NCBI GenBank assembly: GCA_022711465.1
Contig: JAKLEZ010000003.1
Coordinates: forward strand, 124,001-188,000
DNA from: Planctomycetota bacterium
Lineage (GTDB): Bacteria > Planctomycetota > Phycisphaerae > UBA1845 > PWPN01
Direction of reading: 5' to 3'
DNA: 64,000 nucleotides
Shown: positions 28,670 to 35,964 of the stretch, in pieces
Numbering within the stretch: position 1 is the first letter of the stretch
How the letters are laid out: each line of letters opens with the position of its first letter
Made by a program: the position numbers and the translations under genes
The notes under the pieces: model-generated
What the model was told of the DNA's origin: nothing
What the model saw: the letters and a program-made list of their open reading frames with translations, nothing else
The model's database searches: none

Positions 28670-30496
28670 TCAGGCGAGCTTCCGCTCGCCGCCATTGCTC
28701 CACAGCACACCGATCACGCGAAGCAGAACCAGTCCGCTGACCGCGAAGACGGCCAGCAGAACCATAGCCATGCTCATGCGGCCATAGAGGAAGTTGCCGA
28801 CGGTGAACAGCGACGACCAGATGACCGTGCAGCCGGCCACCCATCCGAGCAGGGCCAGGGGGATGTTCTCGTGGCTCGCCGCCGCCTCGGCGTCGGGAAT
28901 GCCCGCCTCCCGGCGGATTCGAGCCCAGCCGGGTCCGAAGGGTCGGACCTTCTTGTAGAATTCGACGAGCGTCTTGCGGTCGGTCTGCGGCCCGAGGTAA
29001 GCAGTCAGGATCCAGCAGATGGTGGTGAAGGCGATGGTGACGAGCAAGGCATGATGCGTGCTGAGTGACACTCCGTTCTTCTTGGCAATGAGCAGCGCGA
29101 TCGACGCCGCGAAAGAGCTCACCATTGCCACGACTTCACACCAGGCGTTGATCCGCCACCAGAACCAGCGGAGCAGGTAGAGAAGGCCCGTGCCGGCTCC
29201 GATCTGGAGGATGATATCGAAGGCGTCCTTGGCCGAATCAAGCAGGAAGACTGTTCCCGCCGAGCACAGAAACAGGCCGACGGTGGTGCAGCGCCCGACG
29301 AACACGTAGTGTTTCTCGTTGGCGTTGGTGTTGATGAAGCGGCGGTAGAAGTCGTGTACCAGGTAGGACGCCCCCCAGTTCAGGTGGGTCAGGATGGTTG
29401 AGGAGTTGGCTGCGATCAGGCCGCCGACCATCAGGCCGATGAAGCCCGTGGGCAGGAACTTGAGCATGGCTGGGAAGGCGATATCGTGGCCAAGCAGGCT
29501 CGGGTCCATGTCCGGGAAGGCCTTCTGGATGTCGGCCAACTCCGGGTAGACAAGCAGGGAGCAGAGGCCGACGAGAATCCATGGCCAGGGCCGCAGAACG
29601 TAGTGGGCGACGTTGAAGAACAGCACCGCCCCGAGGGAATCCTTCTCCGATTTGGAGGCGAGCATGCGCTGGGCGATATAGCTGCCGCCGCCCGGTTCGG
29701 CTCCTGGATACCACACCGCCCACCACTGGACCGCGATCGGCATCACGAAGACCGCGATCGCGATGTCCCAGTTGCTCGTAAAATCAGGCAGGATATTCAG
29801 GTAGTGGATGGTCGACTTGCCATCTGGCGAAAGCCGAGGCTCGGATAGAGTGCTTACCAGGGTATCGAGACCGCCGACATGCTTGACGGCGAAGTAAGCT
29901 GCGGCGATCACCGCGGTCATCTTGATGAAGAACTGGATCATATCGATGACCAGCACGCCCCAAAGCCCGGAATGGGCGGCAAAGACCACATTCAGTACTC
30001 CAACGAGGAGCAGGGTGGCTCGCGGATCCAGGTCAAAAAGCAGGTTGGCGATCTTGCATGCCGCCAGGTTGACGGTGGCCATGATCACGCAGTTGAAGAA
30101 GAGACCCAGATACACCGACCGGAATCCGCGGACGACGCTCGCGGCCTTGCCAGAGTAGCGCAGCTCGTAGAACTCCAGGTCAGTCATCACCCCGGATCGG
30201 CGCCACAGGCGGGCGTAGAAGAACACCGTGGCCACGCCGGTGAGCACGAACGCCCACCAGCACCAGTTACCGGCCACACCCTGGCGGCGGACGATGTCGG
30301 TCACCAGGTTCGGCGTGTCGCTGCTGAAGGTGGTCGCGACCATGGAGAGGCCGGCCAGCCACCAGGGCACCGACCGGCCGGAGGCGAAGAACTCGGAGGT
30401 GTCCTTGCCCGCCCGCTTGCCGAAGAACAGGGCGGGGATGAAACAGATGAACAGAGACGCGAGGACGATGACCCAGTCGATGAGCTGTAGCTTCAT
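28670..30496 (-). CDS. Sodium:solute symporter (SSS family)
   Basis: The 608-residue inner-membrane protein has about 14 hydrophobic helices. The start is ATG 30496 (MKLQLIDWVIVLASL); the longer frame lacks a ribosome site. SSS-family features are the FFASGRSVPWWLAGLSMVATTFSSDTP block in the first helices, the sodium-binding GLMVGGLIAANSSTILTHLNWGASYLVHDFYRRF segment, and an extended C-terminal part with three more helices. Planctomycete relatives are often next to sugar-degrading genes, so a sugar, sialic acid or carboxylate substrate is plausible, supported here by the convergent glycosidase-like genes. Substrate not determinable from sequence. Confidence 0.9.
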   Translation of the reverse strand: MKLQLIDWVIVLASLFICFIPALFFGKRAGKDTSEFFASGRSVPWWLAGLSMVATTFSSDTPNLVTDIVRRQGVAGNWCWWAFVLTGVATVFFYARLWRRSGVMTDLEFYELRYSGKAASVVRGFRSVYLGLFFNCVIMATVNLAACKIANLLFDLDPRATLLLVGVLNVVFAAHSGLWGVLVIDMIQFFIKMTAVIAAAYFAVKHVGGLDTLVSTLSEPRLSPDGKSTIHYLNILPDFTSNWDIAIAVFVMPIAVQWWAVWYPGAEPGGGSYIAQRMLASKSEKDSLGAVLFFNVAHYVLRPWPWILVGLCSLLVYPELADIQKAFPDMDPSLLGHDIAFPAMLKFLPTGFIGLMVGGLIAANSSTILTHLNWGASYLVHDFYRRFINTNANEKHYVFVGRCTTVGLFLCSAGTVFLLDSAKDAFDIILQIGAGTGLLYLLRWFWWRINAWCEVVAMVSSFAASIALLIAKKNGVSLSTHHALLVTIAFTTICWILTAYLGPQTDRKTLVEFYKKVRPFGPGWARIRREAGIPDAEAAASHENIPLALLGWVAGCTVIWSSLFTVGNFLYGRMSMAMVLLAVFAVSGLVLLRVIGVLWSNGGERKLA

Positions 30497-30604
30497 GGAA
30501 TCCGCCGCCGTGTCGATAGCCAGCCGGGAGCCAAACGGTGATCCCGAGGATGCCATGCCCGCGACGGCCGTATCCGCCGGGGCGATGTTATCCTACAGGC
30601 TTTT

Positions 30605-30625
30605 CGGCCGGCGTGAAACCGGCCG
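30605..30625. terminator. GC-rich hairpin, weak terminator candidate
   Basis: CGGCCGG (30605-30611) pairs with CCGGCCG (30619-30625) around a seven-base loop. It lies 35 bases after the AAA ATPase stop (minus strand) and upstream of the symporter start. It is not followed by a T-run in either direction, so termination is uncertain. Confidence 0.3.
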
Positions 30626-30659
30626 GAGCGGCGAAGGGTCGAGGATGGAGGCGACCTGG

Positions 30660-32084
30660 TCACATGACCGTGAAGTAGACCGCGGCGGCGAAGTCCATAT
30701 TCTCGCGGGTCATGGTGGCCGGTTCGCCCTGATACTGGCAGCGATTCCTGGCCAGGCTGATCAGGTCGCGGGGCTGGCAGCAGCGGAAGGGCCGGCCGGT
30801 CTTGCGGTAGTGTTCCTCGATCACGTAGTCGACCACATTCTCCTGGTGTTCGACCTCGAGGATCCGGCACATCATCTTGAAGAGGGCCCGGAACTCCTCC
30901 TCGGTCGGGTCGAGGACGTTGATCTTGTAGGGAATGCGGCGGAGGAAGGCCTCGTCGACGAGGTCCTTAGGTTCCAGGTTGGTGGAGAAGATCAGCAACT
31001 GGTCGAACGGCACCTGGATTTTCAGACCGTTGGCCAGGGCCAGGAAGTCGTAGCGCTTCTCCAGCGGGATGATCCATCGGTTGAGCAGTTCAAACGGGTT
31101 GATCCGCTGGCGGCCGAAGTCGTCGATGACCAGCGAGCCGAGGTTGCTCTTGAGCTGGGTAGACGCCTCGCTGATCTTGGTGGTTTCGTTGTACCGGACC
31201 TCGAGGGCGTCCATGGTGAGCTCGCCGCCCACGATGATGGTCGGGCGTTTGATACGGACCCAGCGCTCGTCGAGGGCATCGCTCTTGAGCATCCCCTGTT
31301 GACTCTGCGCGATCTCCTGGTGGATCTCGGCGTCGTACAGGCGGATGAGGAAGCCGTCCACGTGCAGGGTCCGGGGAATGTACACCTCGGAGCCGAAGCA
31401 GCGGGTGATGCGTTCGGCGATGGACGTCTTGCCGTTGCCGGGGAATCCGTAGAGGAACATACCTCTTCCGGAGTTGATCGCCGGCCCCAGGGTGGCGAAC
31501 ATCTGGTCGTTGATGAGCAGGTCGCCGAAGGCCTCGTTCAGGACCTCCTTGCTCGGTCGTTCGAGGGTGATCGACTGGGCTTTGACCGACTCGATGTAGG
31601 CGGCCAACGGTACCGGGGCGGCGCCGATGTACATCGATTCCTCGAGGCACTTGCGGGCCCGTTCGCGCCCGGCGTCGGTGAGCTGGTAGGTGAAGTCGCC
31701 CATCACCGCGGTGCCCACGTAGCCGACCAGCTGCTGCTGTTTGAGGTCGGCCAGCCGTTCGACGACCGGCGGTCGGGGCAGGGCCAGGAGGGACGCGATC
31801 TTGGCACCCGAAGCCGATCCCACCGCGTGCAGGTACTTGAAGATGATCGAGTCGACCATGGCGTCGGTCAGGCCGGCCTCGACCAGGTTCTTGGGTGCCC
31901 GGGGCCGGAACATCGGCTGGTCGCCTGATTCGGCGACGAGGTCCAGTAACTCGGTGGCAGAGGTCGTGGTCGTTGTCACCGGCGGGACCGGCGGCATTGC
32001 CGGCGCGGGATTCGCGTTCTTTTGAGACTCTCCCCGGATTGGGAGTCCCAGGGACTTCATCAGGAGCGTCGTGTCTTTGTCCAT
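30660..32084 (-). CDS. AAA-type ATPase with N-terminal winged-helix-like domain
   Basis: The 474-residue protein has a Pro/Thr-rich N-terminal linker (30-45), a predicted winged-helix segment (about 75-155, KIASLLALPRPPVVERLADLKQQQLVGYV, then a DAGRERA end), and an ATPase core. The core has Walker A GFPGNGKT (213-220, Lys219), Walker B-like LVIDDFG, sensor-1 LIFSTNL and an arginine-finger-like FLRRIPYK. A C-terminal helical lid (430-470) follows. Full-length ATPases of this build are widespread in planctomycetes, where they are annotated only as ATPases; their role is not established. ATG 32084 has no clear ribosome site. It stands alone, with the arsenate-reductase-like gene 118 bases away on the same strand. 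Confidence 0.8.
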   Translation of the reverse strand: MDKDTTLLMKSLGLPIRGESQKNANPAPAMPPVPPVTTTTTSATELLDLVAESGDQPMFRPRAPKNLVEAGLTDAMVDSIIFKYLHAVGSASGAKIASLLALPRPPVVERLADLKQQQLVGYVGTAVMGDFTYQLTDAGRERARKCLEESMYIGAAPVPLAAYIESVKAQSITLERPSKEVLNEAFGDLLINDQMFATLGPAINSGRGMFLYGFPGNGKTSIAERITRCFGSEVYIPRTLHVDGFLIRLYDAEIHQEIAQSQQGMLKSDALDERWVRIKRPTIIVGGELTMDALEVRYNETTKISEASTQLKSNLGSLVIDDFGRQRINPFELLNRWIIPLEKRYDFLALANGLKIQVPFDQLLIFSTNLEPKDLVDEAFLRRIPYKINVLDPTEEEFRALFKMMCRILEVEHQENVVDYVIEEHYRKTGRPFRCCQPRDLISLARNRCQYQGEPATMTRENMDFAAAVYFTVM

Positions 32085-32202
32085 ACTGAGCGTATCGGAG
32101 CATCGACGTCGGGTCTTGAGGTCGGGGGCAGGGTCGTCGCCGGAGACCCGGCGGTGCTCCGCAGGTCTCGTCGCGGTCCGCGGACACTCTGATCATGGTC
32201 GT

Positions 32203-32685
32203 TCACAGACGCGGGATCGTGTTCAACTCCCGCTCGAGCTCGGTCCTGCCCAGGTCCTCCAGCCGCAGTTCAATCAGCCGTCCGATCCAGCGGACCAGTG
32301 TGTCCACGGTCTTGTCGGCCAGGGCGTGTTTCTCGGCGAGTGTGCCGGGCGCAGTGACCGGGTCGGGCAGGCCCCAGTGGACGACGATCGGATTCCCCGC
32401 CCATTGCCGGGGAATCACGCAGGCGGCCGCATCGCAGACCGTGATGATGATGTCCTGCTCGACCTCGAGCAAGTCCTCGAAGCCCTTGGATGACTGTCCG
32501 GCCAAGGACAGGCCTCGCCGCCGAAGGGCTTCCATGGCCAGGGGGTGGATCTGACCCATCGGGCAGATGCCCGCGCTGCCCGCGAGAAAACGCTGGCCGC
32601 CCAGGTGCCGCAGGACCGCCTCGGCCATCTGCGATCGGCAGGCGTTGGCGGTGCAGATGAACAGGACCCGGAAGGGAGCACGCAT
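32203..32685 (-). CDS. Arsenate reductase-like low-molecular-weight phosphatase
   Basis: The 160-residue protein belongs to the LMW protein-tyrosine-phosphatase fold. The P-loop CTANACRSQMAEA (Cys11 to Arg17) matches the thioredoxin-coupled arsenate reductase type rather than typical tyrosine phosphatases. A second Cys pair region, VCDAAACVIPRQ, and HWGLPDPVTAPG fit the ArsC redox relay, in which Cys residues pass electrons to thioredoxin. Arsenate reduction in the cytoplasm is inferred. No ars transporter or regulator is beside it. The start is uncertain: ATG 32685 (used) or ATG 32712; neither has a clear ribosome site. It is divergent from nrnA with only 84 bases between them. Confidence 0.8.
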   Translation of the reverse strand: MRAPFRVLFICTANACRSQMAEAVLRHLGGQRFLAGSAGICPMGQIHPLAMEALRRRGLSLAGQSSKGFEDLLEVEQDIIITVCDAAACVIPRQWAGNPIVVHWGLPDPVTAPGTLAEKHALADKTVDTLVRWIGRLIELRLEDLGRTELERELNTIPRL

Positions 32686-32769
32686 TACCCGATGATAGGT
32701 ACTGCGGCTCATGGTGCCAAGCCGCAGGCGCTTGCGGCCATGGCTCCGGCGGATTAACGTCCAGCCATC

Positions 32770-33795
32770 ATGATCGAGCGCGGGGTGTTCCAGCATGCGG
32801 GTCGGCTTCTGGCCGGCTGGCGGCGAACGCTGATTCTCACCCACCAGCGGCCGGACGGTGACGGACTCGGCGCCGTGGTGGCCATGAAACGGGTCATCGA
32901 AGCCGGCGGTCGCCAGGCAACGGCGATGGTGTACGAGGAGGTGCCCGGCCGATATGTGTTCCTGGCTGATCCGGGCTTCTTCGAGCGGTGGTCCGGGGGC
33001 GATGTGGCCCGCCTCGACGCCCGTTTCGATGGCCTTTTGGTCCTCGATACCAGCAGCTGGGCGCAGGTCGAACCGGCGGCGGGATACCTGCGGGTCAGCT
33101 CGCGGCCGCGGATCATCGTCGATCACCATGCCACCGGCGATGACCTCTCGGGCCAGGCTGCCTCGATTGTTGGCCTGATCGACTCGACGGCGGCCTCGAC
33201 GTGCACGCTGGTCCGCGAATGGTGCCAGGCGATCGGGGCGAGCCTGGACGCTCAGGCGGCCCAGGCCCTGCTCGTCGGCATGACCACGGACACGGGTTGG
33301 TTCCGGTTCTCGAACACCGACGGGCGGACGCTGGCCGCGGCGGCGGCGCTGGTCGAGGAATCGGGGGCCCGTCCGGAAGAGCTCTTTGCCCGGCTGTATG
33401 AGTCCTGGTCTCCGGCTCGACTCCGGCTCAAGGCCCTGGCCCTGGCCAGCCTCGAACTCCACGCCGACAACACCCTGGCGGTCATGCATCTGGACCCGGA
33501 CATGTTCCGCCAGGCCGGAGCGACGTCCGCCGATTCCGAGGAGCTGGTCAATGAACCGATGGCCACCGCGTCGGTCGCGGTGTCGGTCCTCCTGATCCAG
33601 CAGGACGATGGTCGGATCCGGGCGAACTTCCGCAGCAAGTCGCCTCAGGTCTGCGGGCGGGACGTGGATGTGGCCTCAGTCGCCGAATCGTTCGGCGGCG
33701 GCGGGCATCGCCGGGCGTCGGGTGCGAAGATCGAGGGCGACATGGCCGGCGTTCGTGAACGGGTGGTCAAGGCTCTGATGGAAGCGAGTAGATAG
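32770..33795 (+). CDS. nrnA: NrnA-like DHH-family oligoribonuclease / pAp phosphatase
   Basis: The 341-residue cytoplasmic enzyme degrades short RNA oligonucleotides and removes the 3'-phosphate from pAp. Motifs in order are LTHQRPDGDGLGA (DHH-family metal site), LVLDTSSW, VDHHAT, MTTDTGWFRFSN, and the DHHA1 domain ending GGGGHRRASGAK, with its substrate-binding glycines. Length matches the family. The stop at 33795 is eight bases from the aroB ATG, so the two are co-transcribed. The ribosome site at 32770 is weak. Confidence 0.9.
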   Translation: MIERGVFQHAGRLLAGWRRTLILTHQRPDGDGLGAVVAMKRVIEAGGRQATAMVYEEVPGRYVFLADPGFFERWSGGDVARLDARFDGLLVLDTSSWAQVEPAAGYLRVSSRPRIIVDHHATGDDLSGQAASIVGLIDSTAASTCTLVREWCQAIGASLDAQAAQALLVGMTTDTGWFRFSNTDGRTLAAAAALVEESGARPEELFARLYESWSPARLRLKALALASLELHADNTLAVMHLDPDMFRQAGATSADSEELVNEPMATASVAVSVLLIQQDDGRIRANFRSKSPQVCGRDVDVASVAESFGGGGHRRASGAKIEGDMAGVRERVVKALMEASR

Positions 33796-33803
33796 CGACT
33801 CCG

Positions 33804-34919
33804 ATGGGCAGTTCGTCACCTGCACGCACGGTTTGGGTTGAGGTACAGCCGCGGCGGTATCCGGTGATCATTCATCCCGGCGGGCTGGCGTCGCTGGGCG
33901 CGATCCTGGCGGAGCATCTCAAGGCTCCACGGGCGTTTCTGATCACCGACCGCAACGTGGGGCTGTTGTACGCGGACCAGGCTGCCGCCGCCCTGCGCGA
34001 GGCGGGTTTTGAGCCGACGGTGTTCGCGGTCGAGCCGGGCGAAAGCTCGAAGAGCCTGCAGACCGCCGGCCGGATCTACGATGCCCTGGCGGCGGCCAAG
34101 ATCGACCGGGCCTGTCCGGCGGTATCGCTCGGCGGCGGCGTGGTCGGAGACCTGACCGGTTTCGTGGCCGCCACCTGGCTCCGGGGGATCCCCTTCGCCC
34201 AGTGCTCGACGACGGTGGAAGCCAACGTCGACGCGAGCGTCGGCGGCAAGACGGCGGTCAATCATGCCAGCGGCAAGAACATGATCGGGGCCTTCTATCA
34301 GCCGCAGTTCGTGCTCATCGATCCCGACACGCTCAGGACCCTGAGCGAGCGCGACTACCGAGCCGGCCTGGCCGAGAGCATCAAGCACGCGGTTGTCCGC
34401 GACGCGGACTTCTTCGACTGGCACGAGCGGCACGCGGACGAGATACGGACTTGCCAGGTGGATTGCCTGCCGGAGCTGTTCGAGCGCAATGTGCGCGTCA
34501 AGGCGGAGATCGTCGCCCAGGATGAGCGTGAGATCACCGGCCTGCGGGCGCTGCTGAACTTCGGGCACACCGTGGGGCACGCGATCGAGTCGGCCATGGC
34601 CCGGCGCGGTCGGCCCTGGCGGCACGGCGAGGCCGTGGCGGCCGGCATGGTCGCGGCCGCGGAGATCGCCGTCGCGGCGGGAAGACTGGATCGGGCCGCC
34701 GCCGAGCGGATCGTCGAGTTGATCCGACGCGTCGGGTTGCCGATCGCCGCACCGCTGGCCGACGCCCACGACGAACTGTGGCGCCTGATCGAGGCCGACA
34801 AGAAGGTCAGCGCCGGCAGACTGCGGTTCGTTCTGGCCGACGCCATCGGCCGGGCGAGGCTGTACGACGACGTTCAGCACCCATGGATCCAGGCCGGCAT
34901 TGCGCGGGCGGTCGGCTGA
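33804..34919 (+). CDS. aroB: AroB, 3-dehydroquinate synthase
   Basis: This cytoplasmic NAD-dependent enzyme converts DAHP to 3-dehydroquinate, the second step of the shikimate pathway. The 371-residue product carries GGGVVGDLTGFVAATWLRG (NAD binding), VDASVGGKTAVNH (substrate site), GKNMIGAFYQP, and the zinc ligands in ESIKHAVV, LNFGHTVGHAIE and HGEAVAAGM. The usual TTLLAQVD reads TTVEANVD, a mild variation. It lies eight bases downstream of nrnA. Confidence 0.95.
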   Translation: MGSSSPARTVWVEVQPRRYPVIIHPGGLASLGAILAEHLKAPRAFLITDRNVGLLYADQAAAALREAGFEPTVFAVEPGESSKSLQTAGRIYDALAAAKIDRACPAVSLGGGVVGDLTGFVAATWLRGIPFAQCSTTVEANVDASVGGKTAVNHASGKNMIGAFYQPQFVLIDPDTLRTLSERDYRAGLAESIKHAVVRDADFFDWHERHADEIRTCQVDCLPELFERNVRVKAEIVAQDEREITGLRALLNFGHTVGHAIESAMARRGRPWRHGEAVAAGMVAAAEIAVAAGRLDRAAAERIVELIRRVGLPIAAPLADAHDELWRLIEADKKVSAGRLRFVLADAIGRARLYDDVQHPWIQAGIARAVG

Positions 34920-34945
34920 GACGCTCATCACCGCCCTCCGTAGCG

Positions 34946-34974
34946 TTGCATTCGGCCGCGGCGCACGGTAGAGT
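34946..34974 (+). promoter_or_regulatory. Possible promoter for the 141-residue lipoprotein
   Basis: TTGCAT (34946-34951) and TAGAGT (34969-34974) are 17 bases apart; the -35 box matches poorly, the -10 four of six. The lipoprotein ATG is at 35016, giving a leader of about 35 bases. Confidence 0.3.
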
Positions 34975-35015
34975 GCGAGCCTTGCCATGACGGACGTACT
35001 GGAAAGGAAACCACG

Positions 35016-35441
35016 ATGAAAACGACATCCAGGGCTGCTATCCGAGGGCTATGCCTGCTCGCTCTCGCCATGGTGTTTTCAGCCTTGCTGACCGGTTGCG
35101 GCAAAAAGGACGAGGAGCCCAAGGTCGGCACCCGATCCGGCAAAGTCGCTTCGTATGACAAGGCGACGGGCGTGGTCCAGATGAAGGTTTTCGATCCCGA
35201 CCGCAAGGAAGAAGTCACCGTCCCGGGCATCCTCGGGCCACAGGTCGAAGTGATCATCAACGGCGCGGTCGCGACCCTGGACGACGTCAGGATCGACGAC
35301 AAGGTCAAAGTAACCGGGACGAAGGTCAAGGAGGACGGCAAGCGGAAGTTCATCGTCAAGAAGGTGGAGGTCGAGCGGCCGATGGCCGACACCCAGCCGT
35401 CATCGGCCTCGGCGCCGGCCAGCTCGGCCGACGGGAAGTGA
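35016..35441 (+). CDS. Small lipoprotein of unknown function
   Basis: The 141-residue protein begins with a basic N-terminus, a hydrophobic helix and lipobox LLTGC (Cys28), so it is predicted to be lipid-anchored. The mature part has one compact beta-rich domain (about 40-115: SGKVASYDKATGVVQMKV, VTVPGILGPQVEVIING, DKVKVTGTKVKEDGKRKFIVKKV) reminiscent of an OB-like barrel, then a Ser/Ala tail. A good ribosome site (GGAAAGGAAA) precedes the ATG. I do not recognise the family. It converges with the ferredoxin gene. Confidence 0.75.
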   Translation: MKTTSRAAIRGLCLLALAMVFSALLTGCGKKDEEPKVGTRSGKVASYDKATGVVQMKVFDPDRKEEVTVPGILGPQVEVIINGAVATLDDVRIDDKVKVTGTKVKEDGKRKFIVKKVEVERPMADTQPSSASAPASSADGK

Positions 35442-35565
35442 CCCGCCCCCCGCTCATCACCGCGAGGCGCCTGGGTAGGAACCCAGCGGCCGGCGATCGA
35501 TCGCCGCTTTCTCCGTCGCACCCGCCGCCCCCCAAAGTCGAGACAGGCGGATTCCTGACGAGGCA

Positions 35566-35829
35566 TTACCTGTCCTTGAAATACGCCGTATTGATCTGGG
35601 CGTACTTCTGCCACTCAGCGGGGAGTTCCTCTTCCGGGAAGATGGCCTTGACCGGGCACTCGTCCACACACAGGCCGCAGTCGATGCACGCTTCCGGATC
35701 GATGTAGAGTTGGGGGGCGGTGGCGAAATCGGCCTCTTCCTTGGTGGGGTGAATGCAGTCCACCGGGCAGACCGCCACGCACGCGGTGTCCTTGGTGTTG
35801 ATGCAGGGTTCGGCAATGTAGTGAGACAT
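35566..35829 (-). CDS. Seven-iron or 2[4Fe-4S] ferredoxin
   Basis: The 87-residue electron carrier has one cluster box CxxxCPVDC (CVAVCPVDC), with an earlier Cys in EPCINTKDTAC and a second box CIDCGLCVDECPVK. The first half resembles ferredoxins with a [3Fe-4S]/[4Fe-4S] pair: EPCINTKDTACVAVCPVDCIH is the usual seven-iron pattern. A short tail (YFKDR) follows. ATG 35829 has GGAGGAG upstream, and a promoter lies about 70 bases before it. The redox partner is unknown. Confidence 0.9.
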   Translation of the reverse strand: MSHYIAEPCINTKDTACVAVCPVDCIHPTKEEADFATAPQLYIDPEACIDCGLCVDECPVKAIFPEEELPAEWQKYAQINTAYFKDR

Positions 35830-35903
35830 GGACTCCTCCAGCAAGCACGGTCCGGCCCGGCGGGGATCGGTCGTGCGAGGCCCGGGACGAACGATTCCCT
35901 GCG

Positions 35904-35931
35904 ATTATAGTAGTGACCGGTTGCGGGACAA
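35904..35931 (-). promoter_or_regulatory. Promoter of the ferredoxin gene
   Basis: On the minus strand TTGTCC (35931-35926) and TATAAT (35909-35904) are 16 bases apart. The -10 box is perfect and the -35 four of six. Start of transcription would be about 35897, a leader of about 68 bases to the ATG at 35829. Confidence 0.5.
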
Positions 35932-35964
35932 GGGCTCCTGGGCATTCCACGGAGCCCGAGCGGT

